NCBI RefSeq assembly: GCF_041261445.1
Contig: NZ_JBGCCU010000009.1
Span: forward strand, 62,001-126,000
DNA from: Catenulispora sp. EB89
GTDB lineage: Bacteria; Actinomycetota; Actinomycetes; Streptomycetales; Catenulisporaceae
Reading direction: 5' to 3'
DNA: 64,000 nucleotides
Numbering within the stretch: position 1 is the stretch's first letter; every line of letters begins with the position of its first letter. A model generated the notes under the pieces. The model was not told where the DNA came from. It saw only the letters and a program-made list of their open reading frames with translations, and ran no database searches. The position numbers and the translations under genes are program-made. Shown here one piece after another: positions 10,378 through 18,185 of this stretch.

Positions 10378-10816
10378 GACTCGGACCTGTGCGTGCTCTT
10401 GCCTGCGAAAACCGCCGGTCGCCAACGCACCACTCACTGACCTCAACCGCTGCGCGGTCGTGTTTATGACAACCGCCAGCCGCCAACGCACCACAGCAGA
10501 GACCTGAACTACTGTGCGGTCTTGCCCGCGAAAACCGGCGGCCGCCAGACCAAGCGCGTGCGCAGTGACTCGGACCCACGCGTGGTCGTGGACGCGAAAA
10601 CCGGCGGCCGCCAGCGCGCCGCCGCAGAGACCTGAACTGGTGCGTGGTCTTGTCCGCGAAAACCGGCGGCCGCCAACGCGCACCGCCGCAGAGATCTGAG
10701 CCGGTGCGTGGTCGTGCCCATCAGAACCGCCAGCCGCCAACGCACCACAGTAGAGACCTGAACTACTGCGCGGTCTTGCACGCTGAAACCGCCAGCCGCC
10801 AGCGCAACCCGCCGGG
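10378..10816. repeat. Seven imperfect tandem repeats of 61-66 bp
   Basis: Units start at 10378, 10439, 10501, 10567, 10629, 10693 and 10755. Each begins GACCTGAAC or GACTCGGAC, runs through TGCG(C/T)GGTC(G/T)TG, then GAAAACCGGCGGCCGCCA or a variant, and ends in a CGCA-rich segment. The central GGCGGCCGCC is a palindrome in units 3-5 and is altered in the others. Because the unit lengths are not multiples of three, no continuous protein repeat results. The whole 9960-11030 stretch has no convincing gene. It is not CRISPR: the whole unit repeats, with no unique spacers. Confidence 0.85.
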
Positions 10817-10994
10817 CACAACCGAACTGCGTCCCCTAGCGAGGTCACCAAACCTTAGGCGAAGCCGTAAAAATCGCCTGTAAACCCACACGTCTACCGC
10901 ACCGCGGCAACTTATCGCACACCCCACCTGACACACCCCACCCGAAATCAGCACCACTCCCACCGCGGGCCACCCGCCCGCCTCCTCGCTCCCC

Positions 10995-11023
10995 TTGACA
11001 AGAAGTCAAGCAAATGTTTGAAT
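10995..11023 (+). promoter_or_regulatory. Promoter and candidate operator of the TetR gene (leaderless)
   Basis: TTGACA (10995-11000), a 17-bp spacer and TTGAAT (11018-11023) fit a housekeeping sigma promoter whose transcript would start within a base or two of the ATG at 11031. No Shine-Dalgarno sequence precedes that ATG, consistent with a leaderless mRNA. The dyad TTGAC-N5-GTCAA (10995-11009) covers the -35 box and is a plausible autoregulatory TetR site. Confidence 0.6.
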
Positions 11024-11030
11024 TCCCGCC

Positions 11031-11663
11031 ATGGCGACAGAGAAGACCGACCTGCGCCGGGAAGCCGGCCAGCGTACCCGCGACGGTCTGATGTCCGCCG
11101 CTCTGGAACTGCTCGCCGACCGGGGCCAGGAAGGTGTCACGCTACGCGAGATCACTGACAAGGCCGGTGCGAACGTGGCGGCCGTGAGCTATCACTTCGG
11201 TTCCCTCAGGGCGTTGTGCGATTCAGCGATCGAACACGCCCTGGAGAGCTACCTGGACGAGCAGATCCGCGCGATCAGCGCCCTCGGCCCCGCCTCCACG
11301 ATCGACGAGCTGGCTGAGGCGTTCGCGCTGCCGATGGTGCGGGCGATCGCGGCGGGTGGCCGCGACCGGGACGTGATGCGGACCGTGGCGCGCGTGGCCA
11401 TCGATCCGCCGGAGAGCTGGGAGCGGCTCACCGCCAAGTTCGAGCTCTCGCGGCGGGACGCCATGCGGGTGCTGGAGGCGAACCTGCCCGGCGTCAGCGG
11501 CGAGGACCTGGTGTTCCGGATCCGCTGTGCGGCGGGCATCCTGAACTGGCTGGCGCTGGCGCCGATCGGTGCCGAGCTGGCGACGCAGCCTGTTGAGGAG
11601 ATCGCGCGGAAGCTGCTTCCGGTGGTGGCCGGCGCTTTCCACGGGTATTCGTCAATGTCCTGA
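11031..11663 (+). CDS. TetR family transcriptional regulator
   Basis: A 210-aa protein. The N-terminal HTH (residues 13-60) reads RTRDGLMSAALELLADRGQEGVTLREITDKAGANVAAVSYHFGSLRALCDSAIEHAL, with the classic tyrosine-histidine-phenylalanine end of the recognition helix. The C-terminal ligand domain is all-helical and close to the TetR_C family seen in YcnC/CerR-like proteins, with VMRTVARVAIDPPESWERL. No ligand can be named. The gene runs toward the SIS-domain gene; their stops are 4 bp apart with no terminator between, so transcripts may overlap. The likely target is its own promoter, which carries a dyad. Confidence 0.9.
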   Translation: MATEKTDLRREAGQRTRDGLMSAALELLADRGQEGVTLREITDKAGANVAAVSYHFGSLRALCDSAIEHALESYLDEQIRAISALGPASTIDELAEAFALPMVRAIAAGGRDRDVMRTVARVAIDPPESWERLTAKFELSRRDAMRVLEANLPGVSGEDLVFRIRCAAGILNWLALAPIGAELATQPVEEIARKLLPVVAGAFHGYSSMS

Positions 11664-11667
11664 TACT

Positions 11668-12732
11668 TCAGCGAGTCCGCGTGACCTTCGCCAGGGCGCG
11701 GGGCGCGTCGGGGTTGAGGCCGCGGGCCATCGTCACGTGGTAGGCCAGCTGTTGCAGCGGCAGGATCTCCAGGATCGGGGACAGCTCCTCGGGGATCCCG
11801 GACGGCAGGGTGAAGCCCGCGGAGGCTCCGGCCATGTGCTCGTCGGAGCCGATCACGACGAGGTCCGCGCCGCGTTCCCGCAGGCGTTCCAGGACCGGCT
11901 CCAGTGCGGTGCCGTCTGCGCCTTCGGCGGCGATGGCGATCACCGGGGAGATGTTGTCGACCATGGCCAGCGGGCCGTGGAGGAGGTCCGCGCCGGAGAA
12001 GGCGTGGGCCGGGGTGTAGGACGTCTCCATCAGCTTCAGCGCTGCTTCGCGGGCGGTCGGGTAGGAGTAGCCGCGAGCGGTGAGGACCAGGCGGGAGGCG
12101 AAGCGGTAGCGGCCTGCGAGCTCGGCGACCTCTGCCTGGCGGGCGAGTGTCGCGGCTGCCAGTTCCGGGAGCGGCTTGGCTGCGGAGCCGTCGCCGCCGC
12201 GGAGTGCGTCGACGAGGAGCCAGAGGGTAAGGAGCTCGGCGGTGTAGGTCTTGGTCGCGGGCAGCGCGAGTTCCGGGCCGGCCAGGACGTCCAGGTCCAG
12301 CTCCGATGCCGCGTTCACGGGGGATCCGGCGACGTTCGTCACGGCCAGCGTCAGGCCGCCGCATTCCTTGGCCGTCTCGGTGGTGGCGACGAGGTCGGGG
12401 GAGCCGCCGGACTGCGAGACCGTGATGCACAGGACGTCGGTCAGGTCGGGGCGCGCGTGGTAGGCGGTCGTGGTCGACATGGAGGTCAGGCCGACGGGGA
12501 GGCCGAGGGTGATCTCCATGAGGTACTTCGCGTAGTAGGCCGCGTTGTCGCTGGTGCCTCGTGCGGTCAGGAGGACGAAGCGGGGGGCGGCGGCGCGGAT
12601 CCGGTCGGCGACCTCGCGGATCCGGGGAAGTCCCTTGGCCAGGATGCGTTCCAGCACCTCGGGCTGTTCGGCGATCTCGCGTGCCATCACTTCGCCGGGC
12701 AGGACTTCGTCGGTGTCGTTCACACCGAACAC
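11668..12732 (-). CDS. Double-SIS-domain sugar-phosphate isomerase/deaminase (GlmS-isomerase-like)
   Basis: A 354-aa protein equivalent to the isomerase half of GlmS without the glutaminase domain. The first SIS domain carries LLTARGTSDNAAYYAKYLME and ITVSQSGGSPDLVATTETAKE; the second carries LTARGYSYPTAREAALKLMETSYTPAHAF and SGADLLHGPLAMVD, matching the GlmS sugar-binding region including the LHGP loop. Proteins of this architecture act as glucosamine-6-phosphate deaminases (NagB-II) or AgaS-type ketosamine isomerases. A chitosanase gene lies two genes away, so glucosamine-6-phosphate is a sensible substrate, but this is inferred. It is cytoplasmic. It is divergent from the MocR gene with a 38-bp gap, so the promoters must overlap. 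Confidence 0.87.
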   Translation of the reverse strand: MFGVNDTDEVLPGEVMAREIAEQPEVLERILAKGLPRIREVADRIRAAAPRFVLLTARGTSDNAAYYAKYLMEITLGLPVGLTSMSTTTAYHARPDLTDVLCITVSQSGGSPDLVATTETAKECGGLTLAVTNVAGSPVNAASELDLDVLAGPELALPATKTYTAELLTLWLLVDALRGGDGSAAKPLPELAAATLARQAEVAELAGRYRFASRLVLTARGYSYPTAREAALKLMETSYTPAHAFSGADLLHGPLAMVDNISPVIAIAAEGADGTALEPVLERLRERGADLVVIGSDEHMAGASAGFTLPSGIPEELSPILEILPLQQLAYHVTMARGLNPDAPRALAKVTRTR

Positions 12733-12770
12733 GGTAGACGGCAGGCGGCTCGGGTGTACGGTCCGATTCT

Positions 12771-14354
12771 GTGACGGAAAACCAGTCCAATCGGTCCAGG
12801 CGGTCCGGCCAGTCCGGCCAGTCCAGCCAGTCCAATCACGGGTTCGAGACGCTGCTGGTGCCCGACGAGTACGGCCCCGGGCCGCTGCACGCGCGGCTGC
12901 GGCGGGCGCTGCGGGCGGCGATCGCGGAGGGGCGGATCGCGCCGGGGAGCGTGGTGCCGCCGAGCCGGTTGCTGGCCGCTGACTTGGGATGTTCGCGGTG
13001 GGTCGTCACGGAGGCCTACGCGCAGCTCGCCGCTGAGGGGTACTTGGAGGCGCGGAGCGGGTCGGCGACGCGCGTGCGGCGGGGGCCGGCTGATCGTCCG
13101 CAGGAGGTGGCCCGGGAGTCGGTTTCGGCGGGATCGCCGCTGCCGCCGCGGTTCGACTTCGACCTCTCGCCCGGGCTGCCGGACCTGCGCATGTTCCCGC
13201 GCAAGCGCTGGATCGAGGCGTTGCAGCACGCGATGCACGACGCCCCGAACGCCGACTTCGGCCACGGCGACCCGGCCGGCCACCCGACGCTGCGCGCCAC
13301 GCTCGCCGAGCACCTGACGCGCTCGCGGGGCGCGGCGGTGGTGGCGGAGCACGTGACGATCTGCGGCGGCACGACGGACGGGCTGGTCAGGATCCTGACG
13401 GCGATGCGGCGCGCGGGGCACACGGCGCTCGGCGTCGAGGACCCGGGGTGGGACTGGCCCGCGACGCGTGCGCTGATCGCCGGCGCGGGCCTCACGGCGG
13501 TCCCGATCCCGGTCGACGGGCACGGCCTGCGCGTGGACGTTCTGCGCGAGACCCCGGCGGTGCGCGCGGTCCTGGTCGCACCGGCGCACCACTTCCCGAC
13601 CGGCGTGGCACTGGCGCCGGACCGGCGCAGCGACCTGATCGCGTGGGCGCGGGACGTGGACGGCCTGGTGCTGGAGGAGGACAAGGACTCGGAGTTCCGC
13701 TACGACGGCCGCCCGGTCGGGGCGCTGCAGGGGATGGCGCCGTCGTACGTCGCACTGCTCGGCTCGCTGAGCAAGACGCTCGCCCCGGCACTGCGGATCG
13801 GGTGGATCGCGACGCCGGCGCGGTGGACGGCGGCGCTGCCGGGGGCGCGGGTGCCGGCGAGCCAGTGTGCTGCGATAGGGGCACCGAGCCTGGATGCCGA
13901 CGATCACGCAGCCCATCTGCCGGCCGACTCCGCAGCGCACCCGCCAGCCACTCCCGCCGCCCCACCCCCGACCCTCGACCAACTAGCCTTCGCCCACCTC
14001 ATCCGCTCCGGCGCCTTCGACCGCCACCTCCGCACCGCGCGCCGGGCCTACCGCCGTCGGCGCGACGCGTTCGTCGCCGAGCTCGAGCGCCTGCTGCCCG
14101 AGTGCCCGGTGTCGTCGGCCTCCGCCGGGTTGCACGTGATCCTTCGCGTCCCCGGCGTGCCGGCGGCAGTGGTGGTCGAAACGGCCGGGGCGCGCGGGCT
14201 ACGCGTCGGGAGTATGGCTGAGCACCGCTCTGAGCTGGATGTTCGCGAGGATCGGTTGGTGCTCGGCTACGGCACCGTGGCCGACAGCCAGGTGGCCGCC
14301 GCGGTGTCGGCGCTGGCCGGGGTCGTTTCCTCCGTCGTGAACGAACTTCATTAG
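12771..14354 (+). CDS. MocR/PdxR-type GntR regulator with aminotransferase domain
   Basis: A 527-aa protein starting at GTG. After a Ser/Gln-rich N-terminus built from 9-bp DNA repeats (12785-12837) comes a GntR winged helix (residues 36-104; VPPSRLLAADLGCSRWVVTEAYAQLAAEGYLEARSGSATRV), then a fold-type I aminotransferase-like domain with the PLP lysine in GSLSKTLAPALRIGW. A Pro/Ala/His-rich insertion interrupts the domain near residues 375-400. MocR regulators sense PLP or amino-sugar/amino-acid ligands and typically control a divergent gene, here the SIS-domain enzyme. Its control of PLP synthesis is not supported because no pdx genes are present. Its 3' end carries the chitosanase operator. 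Confidence 0.9.
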   Translation: MTENQSNRSRRSGQSGQSSQSNHGFETLLVPDEYGPGPLHARLRRALRAAIAEGRIAPGSVVPPSRLLAADLGCSRWVVTEAYAQLAAEGYLEARSGSATRVRRGPADRPQEVARESVSAGSPLPPRFDFDLSPGLPDLRMFPRKRWIEALQHAMHDAPNADFGHGDPAGHPTLRATLAEHLTRSRGAAVVAEHVTICGGTTDGLVRILTAMRRAGHTALGVEDPGWDWPATRALIAGAGLTAVPIPVDGHGLRVDVLRETPAVRAVLVAPAHHFPTGVALAPDRRSDLIAWARDVDGLVLEEDKDSEFRYDGRPVGALQGMAPSYVALLGSLSKTLAPALRIGWIATPARWTAALPGARVPASQCAAIGAPSLDADDHAAHLPADSAAHPPATPAAPPPTLDQLAFAHLIRSGAFDRHLRTARRAYRRRRDAFVAELERLLPECPVSSASAGLHVILRVPGVPAAVVVETAGARGLRVGSMAEHRSELDVREDRLVLGYGTVADSQVAAAVSALAGVVSSVVNELH

Positions 14355-14367
14355 TAAACTTTCCTAA
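14351..14367. promoter_or_regulatory. CsnR-like operator upstream of the chitosanase gene
   Basis: TTAGTAAACTTTCCTAA is a 17-bp near-perfect palindrome. Its core read on the other strand, AGGAAAGTTTACT, differs at one base from AGGAAAGTTTCCT, the published box for the ROK-family repressor CsnR that controls chitosanase csnA in Streptomyces. It overlaps the MocR stop codon and lies ~160 bp before the GH46 chitosanase ATG. No csnR-like gene lies in this window. Confidence 0.7.
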
Positions 14368-14524
14368 TAGGTCTGGACTGACGCCCGGACCCGCCCCTAC
14401 AGTGCTCCACGCGAGCTCGCACCTGTACGTGTACCTGCACCGCCGCACCAGCCGGCCGTCGACAGCGGCCGGTTCCCTTCACGCCGGCCGCGGCATGGCC
14501 GCGCCGGAGTATCTGGAGCGTCAG

Positions 14525-15439
14525 ATGCGAGTTTCCCTTCGTCCTGTCCGCGTGGGCAGGCACCTGCTGGTCCCGGCGCTGGTCCCGGCCCTGGTCGCCG
14601 CGACCGTCGCCGGCGGGCTGTGCGTGGTCGGTGCGACCGCGCCGAGTGCCGGCCCCGGCCCCCGTGTCGCGCAGCACCAGGCGTTCGCGCCGGTGGCCTG
14701 GGCGGCCGGTGGCGGGCTCACCGCCGACCAGCGTCGTCGGGCCGATCAGCTGATCAGCGTCTTCGAGAACAGCACCACGACCCTGCAGTACGCCTACGCC
14801 GAGAACATCAACGACGGGCGCGGCGTCACCGCCGGGCGCGCCGGCTTCACCACCAACGACGGCGACGCGCTCAAGGTGATCCAGGCGTACGACGCGATCT
14901 CGCCGGGCAACGTCCTTGAGCCCTTCATTCCCGAGCTGCAACGGCTCGCCGCCGCCGGTTCCGGCGACACCTCCGGCCTGCCGGAAGCCGACTACATCGC
15001 GGCCTGGAAGCAGGCCGCCACGGACCCGGTCTTCGACCAGGTCCAGGACGACCAGGTCGACCAGCGCTACTTCAACCCGGCGATGGCCGACGCCGACCAG
15101 CTGGGCCTCACCACGGCCCTGGCCCGCGCCGAGCTCTACGACGCCTCGATCCAGCACGGCAACGACAGCGGCAACTACGACGCGCTGCCCGCGCTGATAT
15201 CCCGCACCAACGCGGCGGTCGGCACCCCGGCCACCGCCGGTGAGTCCGCATGGCTGGACGCGTTCTTCAACGTCCGCATCGACGACCTGCGGAACCCGGC
15301 GAACAGCGCCACGCAGGCCGAGTGGTCGCAGTCCACGGACCGGGTGGAATGCCTGCGGCGCATCGCCGCGACCGGCAACTACAACCTCGACGGGCCGTTG
15401 AACATCACGGCGTTCGGTTCGTCGTACACCATCAACTGA
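14525..15439 (+). CDS. csnA: Secreted chitosanase, GH46
   Basis: A 304-aa protein with a long twin-hydrophobic signal peptide (about residues 1-60, including LVPALVPALVAATVAGG). It endo-hydrolyses chitosan to glucosamine oligomers outside the cell. The mature part matches GH46: the catalytic glutamate lies in LQYAYAENINDGRG and the second acid (aspartate) in FTTNDGDALKVIQAY, followed by the family segments PEADYIAAWKQAATDPVFDQVQDDQVDQRYFNPA, LYDASIQHG and FFNVRIDDL. The start ATG 14525 is chosen for its GGAG site and signal peptide; the longer frame from 14402 adds an implausible leader. The upstream CsnR-like box suggests repression in the absence of chitosan oligomers. A perfect 15-bp-stem terminator follows. 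Confidence 0.95.
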   Translation: MRVSLRPVRVGRHLLVPALVPALVAATVAGGLCVVGATAPSAGPGPRVAQHQAFAPVAWAAGGGLTADQRRRADQLISVFENSTTTLQYAYAENINDGRGVTAGRAGFTTNDGDALKVIQAYDAISPGNVLEPFIPELQRLAAAGSGDTSGLPEADYIAAWKQAATDPVFDQVQDDQVDQRYFNPAMADADQLGLTTALARAELYDASIQHGNDSGNYDALPALISRTNAAVGTPATAGESAWLDAFFNVRIDDLRNPANSATQAEWSQSTDRVECLRRIAATGNYNLDGPLNITAFGSSYTIN

Positions 15440-15477
15440 TGAGCGTCGAGGCATGAGAACGGGCTACTGAGAAGCAG

Positions 15478-15518
15478 GCGGGGGGATCGCGCAGGAGTCA
15501 GCCGCGCGATCCCCCCGC
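15478..15518 (+). terminator. Terminator hairpin of the chitosanase gene
   Basis: GCGGGGGGATCGCGC (15478-15492) pairs perfectly with GCGCGATCCCCCCGC (15504-15518), giving a 15-bp stem with an 11-nt loop, 38 bp after the stop codon. There is no U-tract, which is usual for actinomycetes. Confidence 0.85.
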
Positions 15519-15582
15519 TCCCCGCGAGTGTTACGCAGGGGCCTGAGAGCACCATGAAGATCTCCTTGATGCAGTAGCCAAT

Positions 15583-15597
15583 GGGTAGCGGCTACCC
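15583..15597. promoter_or_regulatory. Perfect palindrome upstream of the HxlR gene
   Basis: GGGTAGC-G-GCTACCC is a perfect 7-bp inverted repeat about 38 bp ahead of the HxlR start at 15635, in the region expected for its promoter. Autoregulation is inferred. Confidence 0.55.
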
Positions 15598-15634
15598 GCG
15601 AGGACCAATGGTTCCCATCGGGTATCGTTGCAGC

Positions 15635-16045
15635 ATGACGACCGTTGCCACCTCCGCGCACAAGGCCCGCGGCACTCACGGATCCCACGGCGCCGCCGGC
15701 ACGTGCGACGACCCCAAGAGCGTCTACCTGGCCGCCTGCCCCTGCCGCGACATGCTGGACATCCTCGCCAACAAGTGGAGCGCGCTGGCCCTGGGCGCCA
15801 TGGAGGACGGCCCGCAGCGCTTCAGCGCACTGCGGAACCGGCTGCAGGGCGTGAGCCCCAAGGTGCTCACCCAGACCCTGCGGCGGCTGGAGGACAACGG
15901 TCTGGTCAGCCGGGAGATCTTCGCCGAGGTGCCGGTGCGGGTGGAGTACAGCCTGACGCCGCTCGGCGAGGAGGCTTGCGTGCCGCTGGCGCAGCTGCGC
16001 ACGTTCGTGGAGCTGAACATCGACCGGTTCCCCGGCGCGGTCTGA
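15635..16045 (+). CDS. HxlR family transcriptional regulator
   Basis: A 136-aa protein starting MTTVATSAHKARG. It has the HxlR winged-helix core with CPCRDMLDILANKWSALALGAMEDGPQRFSALRNRLQGVSPKVLTQTLRRLEDNGLVSREIFAEVPVRVEYSLTPLG. The CPC pair before the first helix is the hallmark redox- or electrophile-sensing cysteine seen in HypR/YodB relatives, here with two cysteines, so thiol sensing is plausible. ATG 15635 is preferred over 15581 because the palindromic operator lies between them. No divergent target gene exists, so the regulon is probably its own gene or elsewhere. A strong hairpin separates it from the convergent LCP gene. Confidence 0.9.
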   Translation: MTTVATSAHKARGTHGSHGAAGTCDDPKSVYLAACPCRDMLDILANKWSALALGAMEDGPQRFSALRNRLQGVSPKVLTQTLRRLEDNGLVSREIFAEVPVRVEYSLTPLGEEACVPLAQLRTFVELNIDRFPGAV

Positions 16046-16076
16046 GGCTGTCCTGCCCATCAGCGCTGTCAGCAGT

Positions 16077-16116
16077 AAAGGTGCCGCACAGCCTCACGAG
16101 GCTGTGCGGCACCTTT
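16077..16116. terminator. Bidirectional terminator between HxlR and LCP genes
   Basis: AAAGGTGCCGCACAGCCT (16077-16094) pairs perfectly with its complement at 16099-16116 around the tetraloop CACG: an 18-bp stem that ends in TTT on either strand. It lies between the convergent genes 15635-16045 and 16146-18185 and can stop both. Confidence 0.93.
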
Positions 16117-16145
16117 CTGAGCTGTCAGAACTCTGTCTTGCCGAC

Positions 16146-18185
16146 TCAGTACACGCAGGGAATCCCGTTCTGCGAACTGGCATCCACCGCGCCACCGCTG
16201 TTCAGCCCGTTGCCGGTGTCCCCGCCGCCCGAGCCGCCCGAGCCACCTGAGCCGCCGGTGGTGCCGCCGGTCGAGCCACCGGTGGTCGAACCGCTCGACG
16301 TGGCGCCGCCGGTCGGGGTGCTGCCCTCGGTGAGCTTCGACTGCTTGAAGTCGTTCCCCACCGTGACCACGATGTTGTTCGCCTTCAGCGAGCTGCTGGC
16401 GACCGGTACCGTGCCGGTGCCCATCGCGTCGGCGATCTTCTGTGCCTCGTCCTGACCGCCGGCGCCGTAGCGGATCACGGTGTGCTTGATGTTGCCGCCG
16501 TTCCCGGTCTTGGTCACCGGCACGCCGGTCTTGTCCATGATGAACGACGACAGCTTTAGCGCCAGTCCCGTGCTGTTCGTGCCGTTCTCCACCGTGATGG
16601 TGTCCTTCGGCGGGGCCGGGGCTGACGGGGTCGACGGGGCCGCGGGCGCCGACGACGACGTCGTGGTCGGCGGCGGGGCGGGCGTCGCGTCCTTGGTGAA
16701 GGTCGAGGCGAAGACCGTCTTGATCGCGGCCGGGTCGACCGTCAGCGCGTCCTCGCCCTTGACCTTGGTCGTACCGGTCGTCGGCAGCGTGATGAACTGG
16801 GCGTTGCCGCCGGTCAGGTTCGAGGCGCTGGCGGCGAAGTCGAGGACGTTCCAGTTGTCGTTCTTGTCGATGACGATGTCGTTCGACACCACCTGCAGCA
16901 GCGAGTTCATCTTGCCCAGGTCGCCGAACAACCCCTCGCTGCGCAGCTTCGCCATCACCGAGGACAGGAACGCCTGCTGGCGGTGCGTGCGGTCCAGGTC
17001 GCCGTTGGGCAGGTGGAAGCGCTGACGTACGAACTGCAGCGCGGTCGCCGCGTCGATCGTCGACACGCCGGCCGGCAGGTTGATGCCGGTGCCCGCGCCG
17101 TCCTCGATCGGGTCGTTGGCCGGCGCCTTGAGGCAGACCTGGATGTTGCCGATCGCCTTCACGATGTCGTAGAAGCCGACCAGGTTGACCTCGGCGAAGT
17201 GGTCGACGTGCTGGTTGGTCAGCTCCTGCACGGCGGCGATCGTCGCCTCGCGCCCGACCTCGCGGCTCTTGGCCTCCAGGTCGGACTTGTTCGTGATCCC
17301 CGCGGCCCGCAGCTTGGTCTCGGCATAGGCCTTGGCGTCGCCGTAGGCCTCCTTGATCTTGCCCTTGCCGTCCGACGGGAAGGTCGGCACCTGCGAGATC
17401 GTCGAGGAGCCGCCCGGCCGGTCGACGTCGCTGTCGCGCGGGATCGAGTACGCCGTGACCTTCCCGCCGTTCGCGGGTATGTGCATGAAGATCAGGACGT
17501 TGGTGTTGTACCCGCCGATCGCCGAGGACCCGGCGTGCAGTTCGTCCTCGACCAGGGACGTCGGCAGGTCGTTGCCGTTCATGTCCTTGCGCGAGTCCAG
17601 GCCGACCAGCAGCAGGTTGATGTCGTTACCCAGGTGCTTGGGGACGTAGCCGCCCTCGCCGGGCTTGGCCGCGTTGGTCGCGTCGGAGGTGTGCAGGCTG
17701 TCGTTCAGGCTGCTGTTGACGTACCAGATCGAGCCGGTCGTGATGAACACGGCGGCGCCGACGACTCCGGCCAGTGCGCGGCTGACGATCAGGCCGGTGG
17801 CGAGTGCCTTCTTGCCCGGACGGCCGCCGTCGGCGCGGCCGCCATCGGGACGGCCGGCGTCGCGGCGGGACCGGCCCGGCGGGCGCGCCTCCTCGGCGGC
17901 GTGGAAGTCGTCGGCCTCGTCATAGCCCTGATAACCCTGACTCTCCGGTGCGGCGTAACCACGCTCTGCCGGGTAACCACGCTCTGTTGGGTAACCCCGT
18001 TCCGGGGGATAGCCCTGGTCATAACCCCGGCCCTGGTCTTCGCGGGGGCGCCCGCGCTCCGGCCCGGCAGCGCGGTCCCAGGGCATGGGATCGGGTTGCT
18101 GCTGCCCGTACTCGTCCCCCCGCCGCCGACGCCCCTGGCGCGGGTCGTCCTCGCCGTAACCCTCCGGCCGCCACTCATCGGCCAC
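16146..18185 (-). CDS. LCP-family protein (LytR-CpsA-Psr) with LytR_C domain
   Basis: A 679-aa single-pass membrane protein. The cytoplasmic N-terminus (1-123) is Arg/Gly/Pro-rich with ERGYP repeats. A transmembrane helix sits near 128-155. The extracellular LCP domain (about 185-400) carries INLLLVGLDSR, TAYSIPRDSDVDRP and ALQFVRQRF, whose arginines bind the polyprenyl pyrophosphate. A Pro/Ser/Thr linker leads to a LytR_C domain (TITVENGTNSTGLALKLSSFIMDKTG), then a Gly/Ser/Thr-rich tail ending CVY. LCP proteins transfer wall polymers (teichoic acid-like, arabinogalactan or capsule) from undecaprenyl carriers to peptidoglycan. It overlaps by 11 nt the upstream DUF6542-like gene and is divergent from a second LCP gene, suggesting a wall-assembly locus. 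Confidence 0.93.
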   Translation of the reverse strand: MADEWRPEGYGEDDPRQGRRRRGDEYGQQQPDPMPWDRAAGPERGRPREDQGRGYDQGYPPERGYPTERGYPAERGYAAPESQGYQGYDEADDFHAAEEARPPGRSRRDAGRPDGGRADGGRPGKKALATGLIVSRALAGVVGAAVFITTGSIWYVNSSLNDSLHTSDATNAAKPGEGGYVPKHLGNDINLLLVGLDSRKDMNGNDLPTSLVEDELHAGSSAIGGYNTNVLIFMHIPANGGKVTAYSIPRDSDVDRPGGSSTISQVPTFPSDGKGKIKEAYGDAKAYAETKLRAAGITNKSDLEAKSREVGREATIAAVQELTNQHVDHFAEVNLVGFYDIVKAIGNIQVCLKAPANDPIEDGAGTGINLPAGVSTIDAATALQFVRQRFHLPNGDLDRTHRQQAFLSSVMAKLRSEGLFGDLGKMNSLLQVVSNDIVIDKNDNWNVLDFAASASNLTGGNAQFITLPTTGTTKVKGEDALTVDPAAIKTVFASTFTKDATPAPPPTTTSSSAPAAPSTPSAPAPPKDTITVENGTNSTGLALKLSSFIMDKTGVPVTKTGNGGNIKHTVIRYGAGGQDEAQKIADAMGTGTVPVASSSLKANNIVVTVGNDFKQSKLTEGSTPTGGATSSGSTTGGSTGGTTGGSGGSGGSGGGDTGNGLNSGGAVDASSQNGIPCVY

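Noticed and set aside
10378-10816. CRISPR array
   Set aside because: The entire 62-bp unit repeats with no unique spacers and no cas genes are present.
9974-10851. Open frames on both strands of the repeat locus
   Set aside because: They give mutually incompatible, Arg/Ala-rich sequences that follow the 62-bp DNA repeats with shifts; no family likeness.
11668-12770. DasR (dre) site for the SIS gene
   Set aside because: No TGGTCTAGACCA-like palindrome found in its promoter region.
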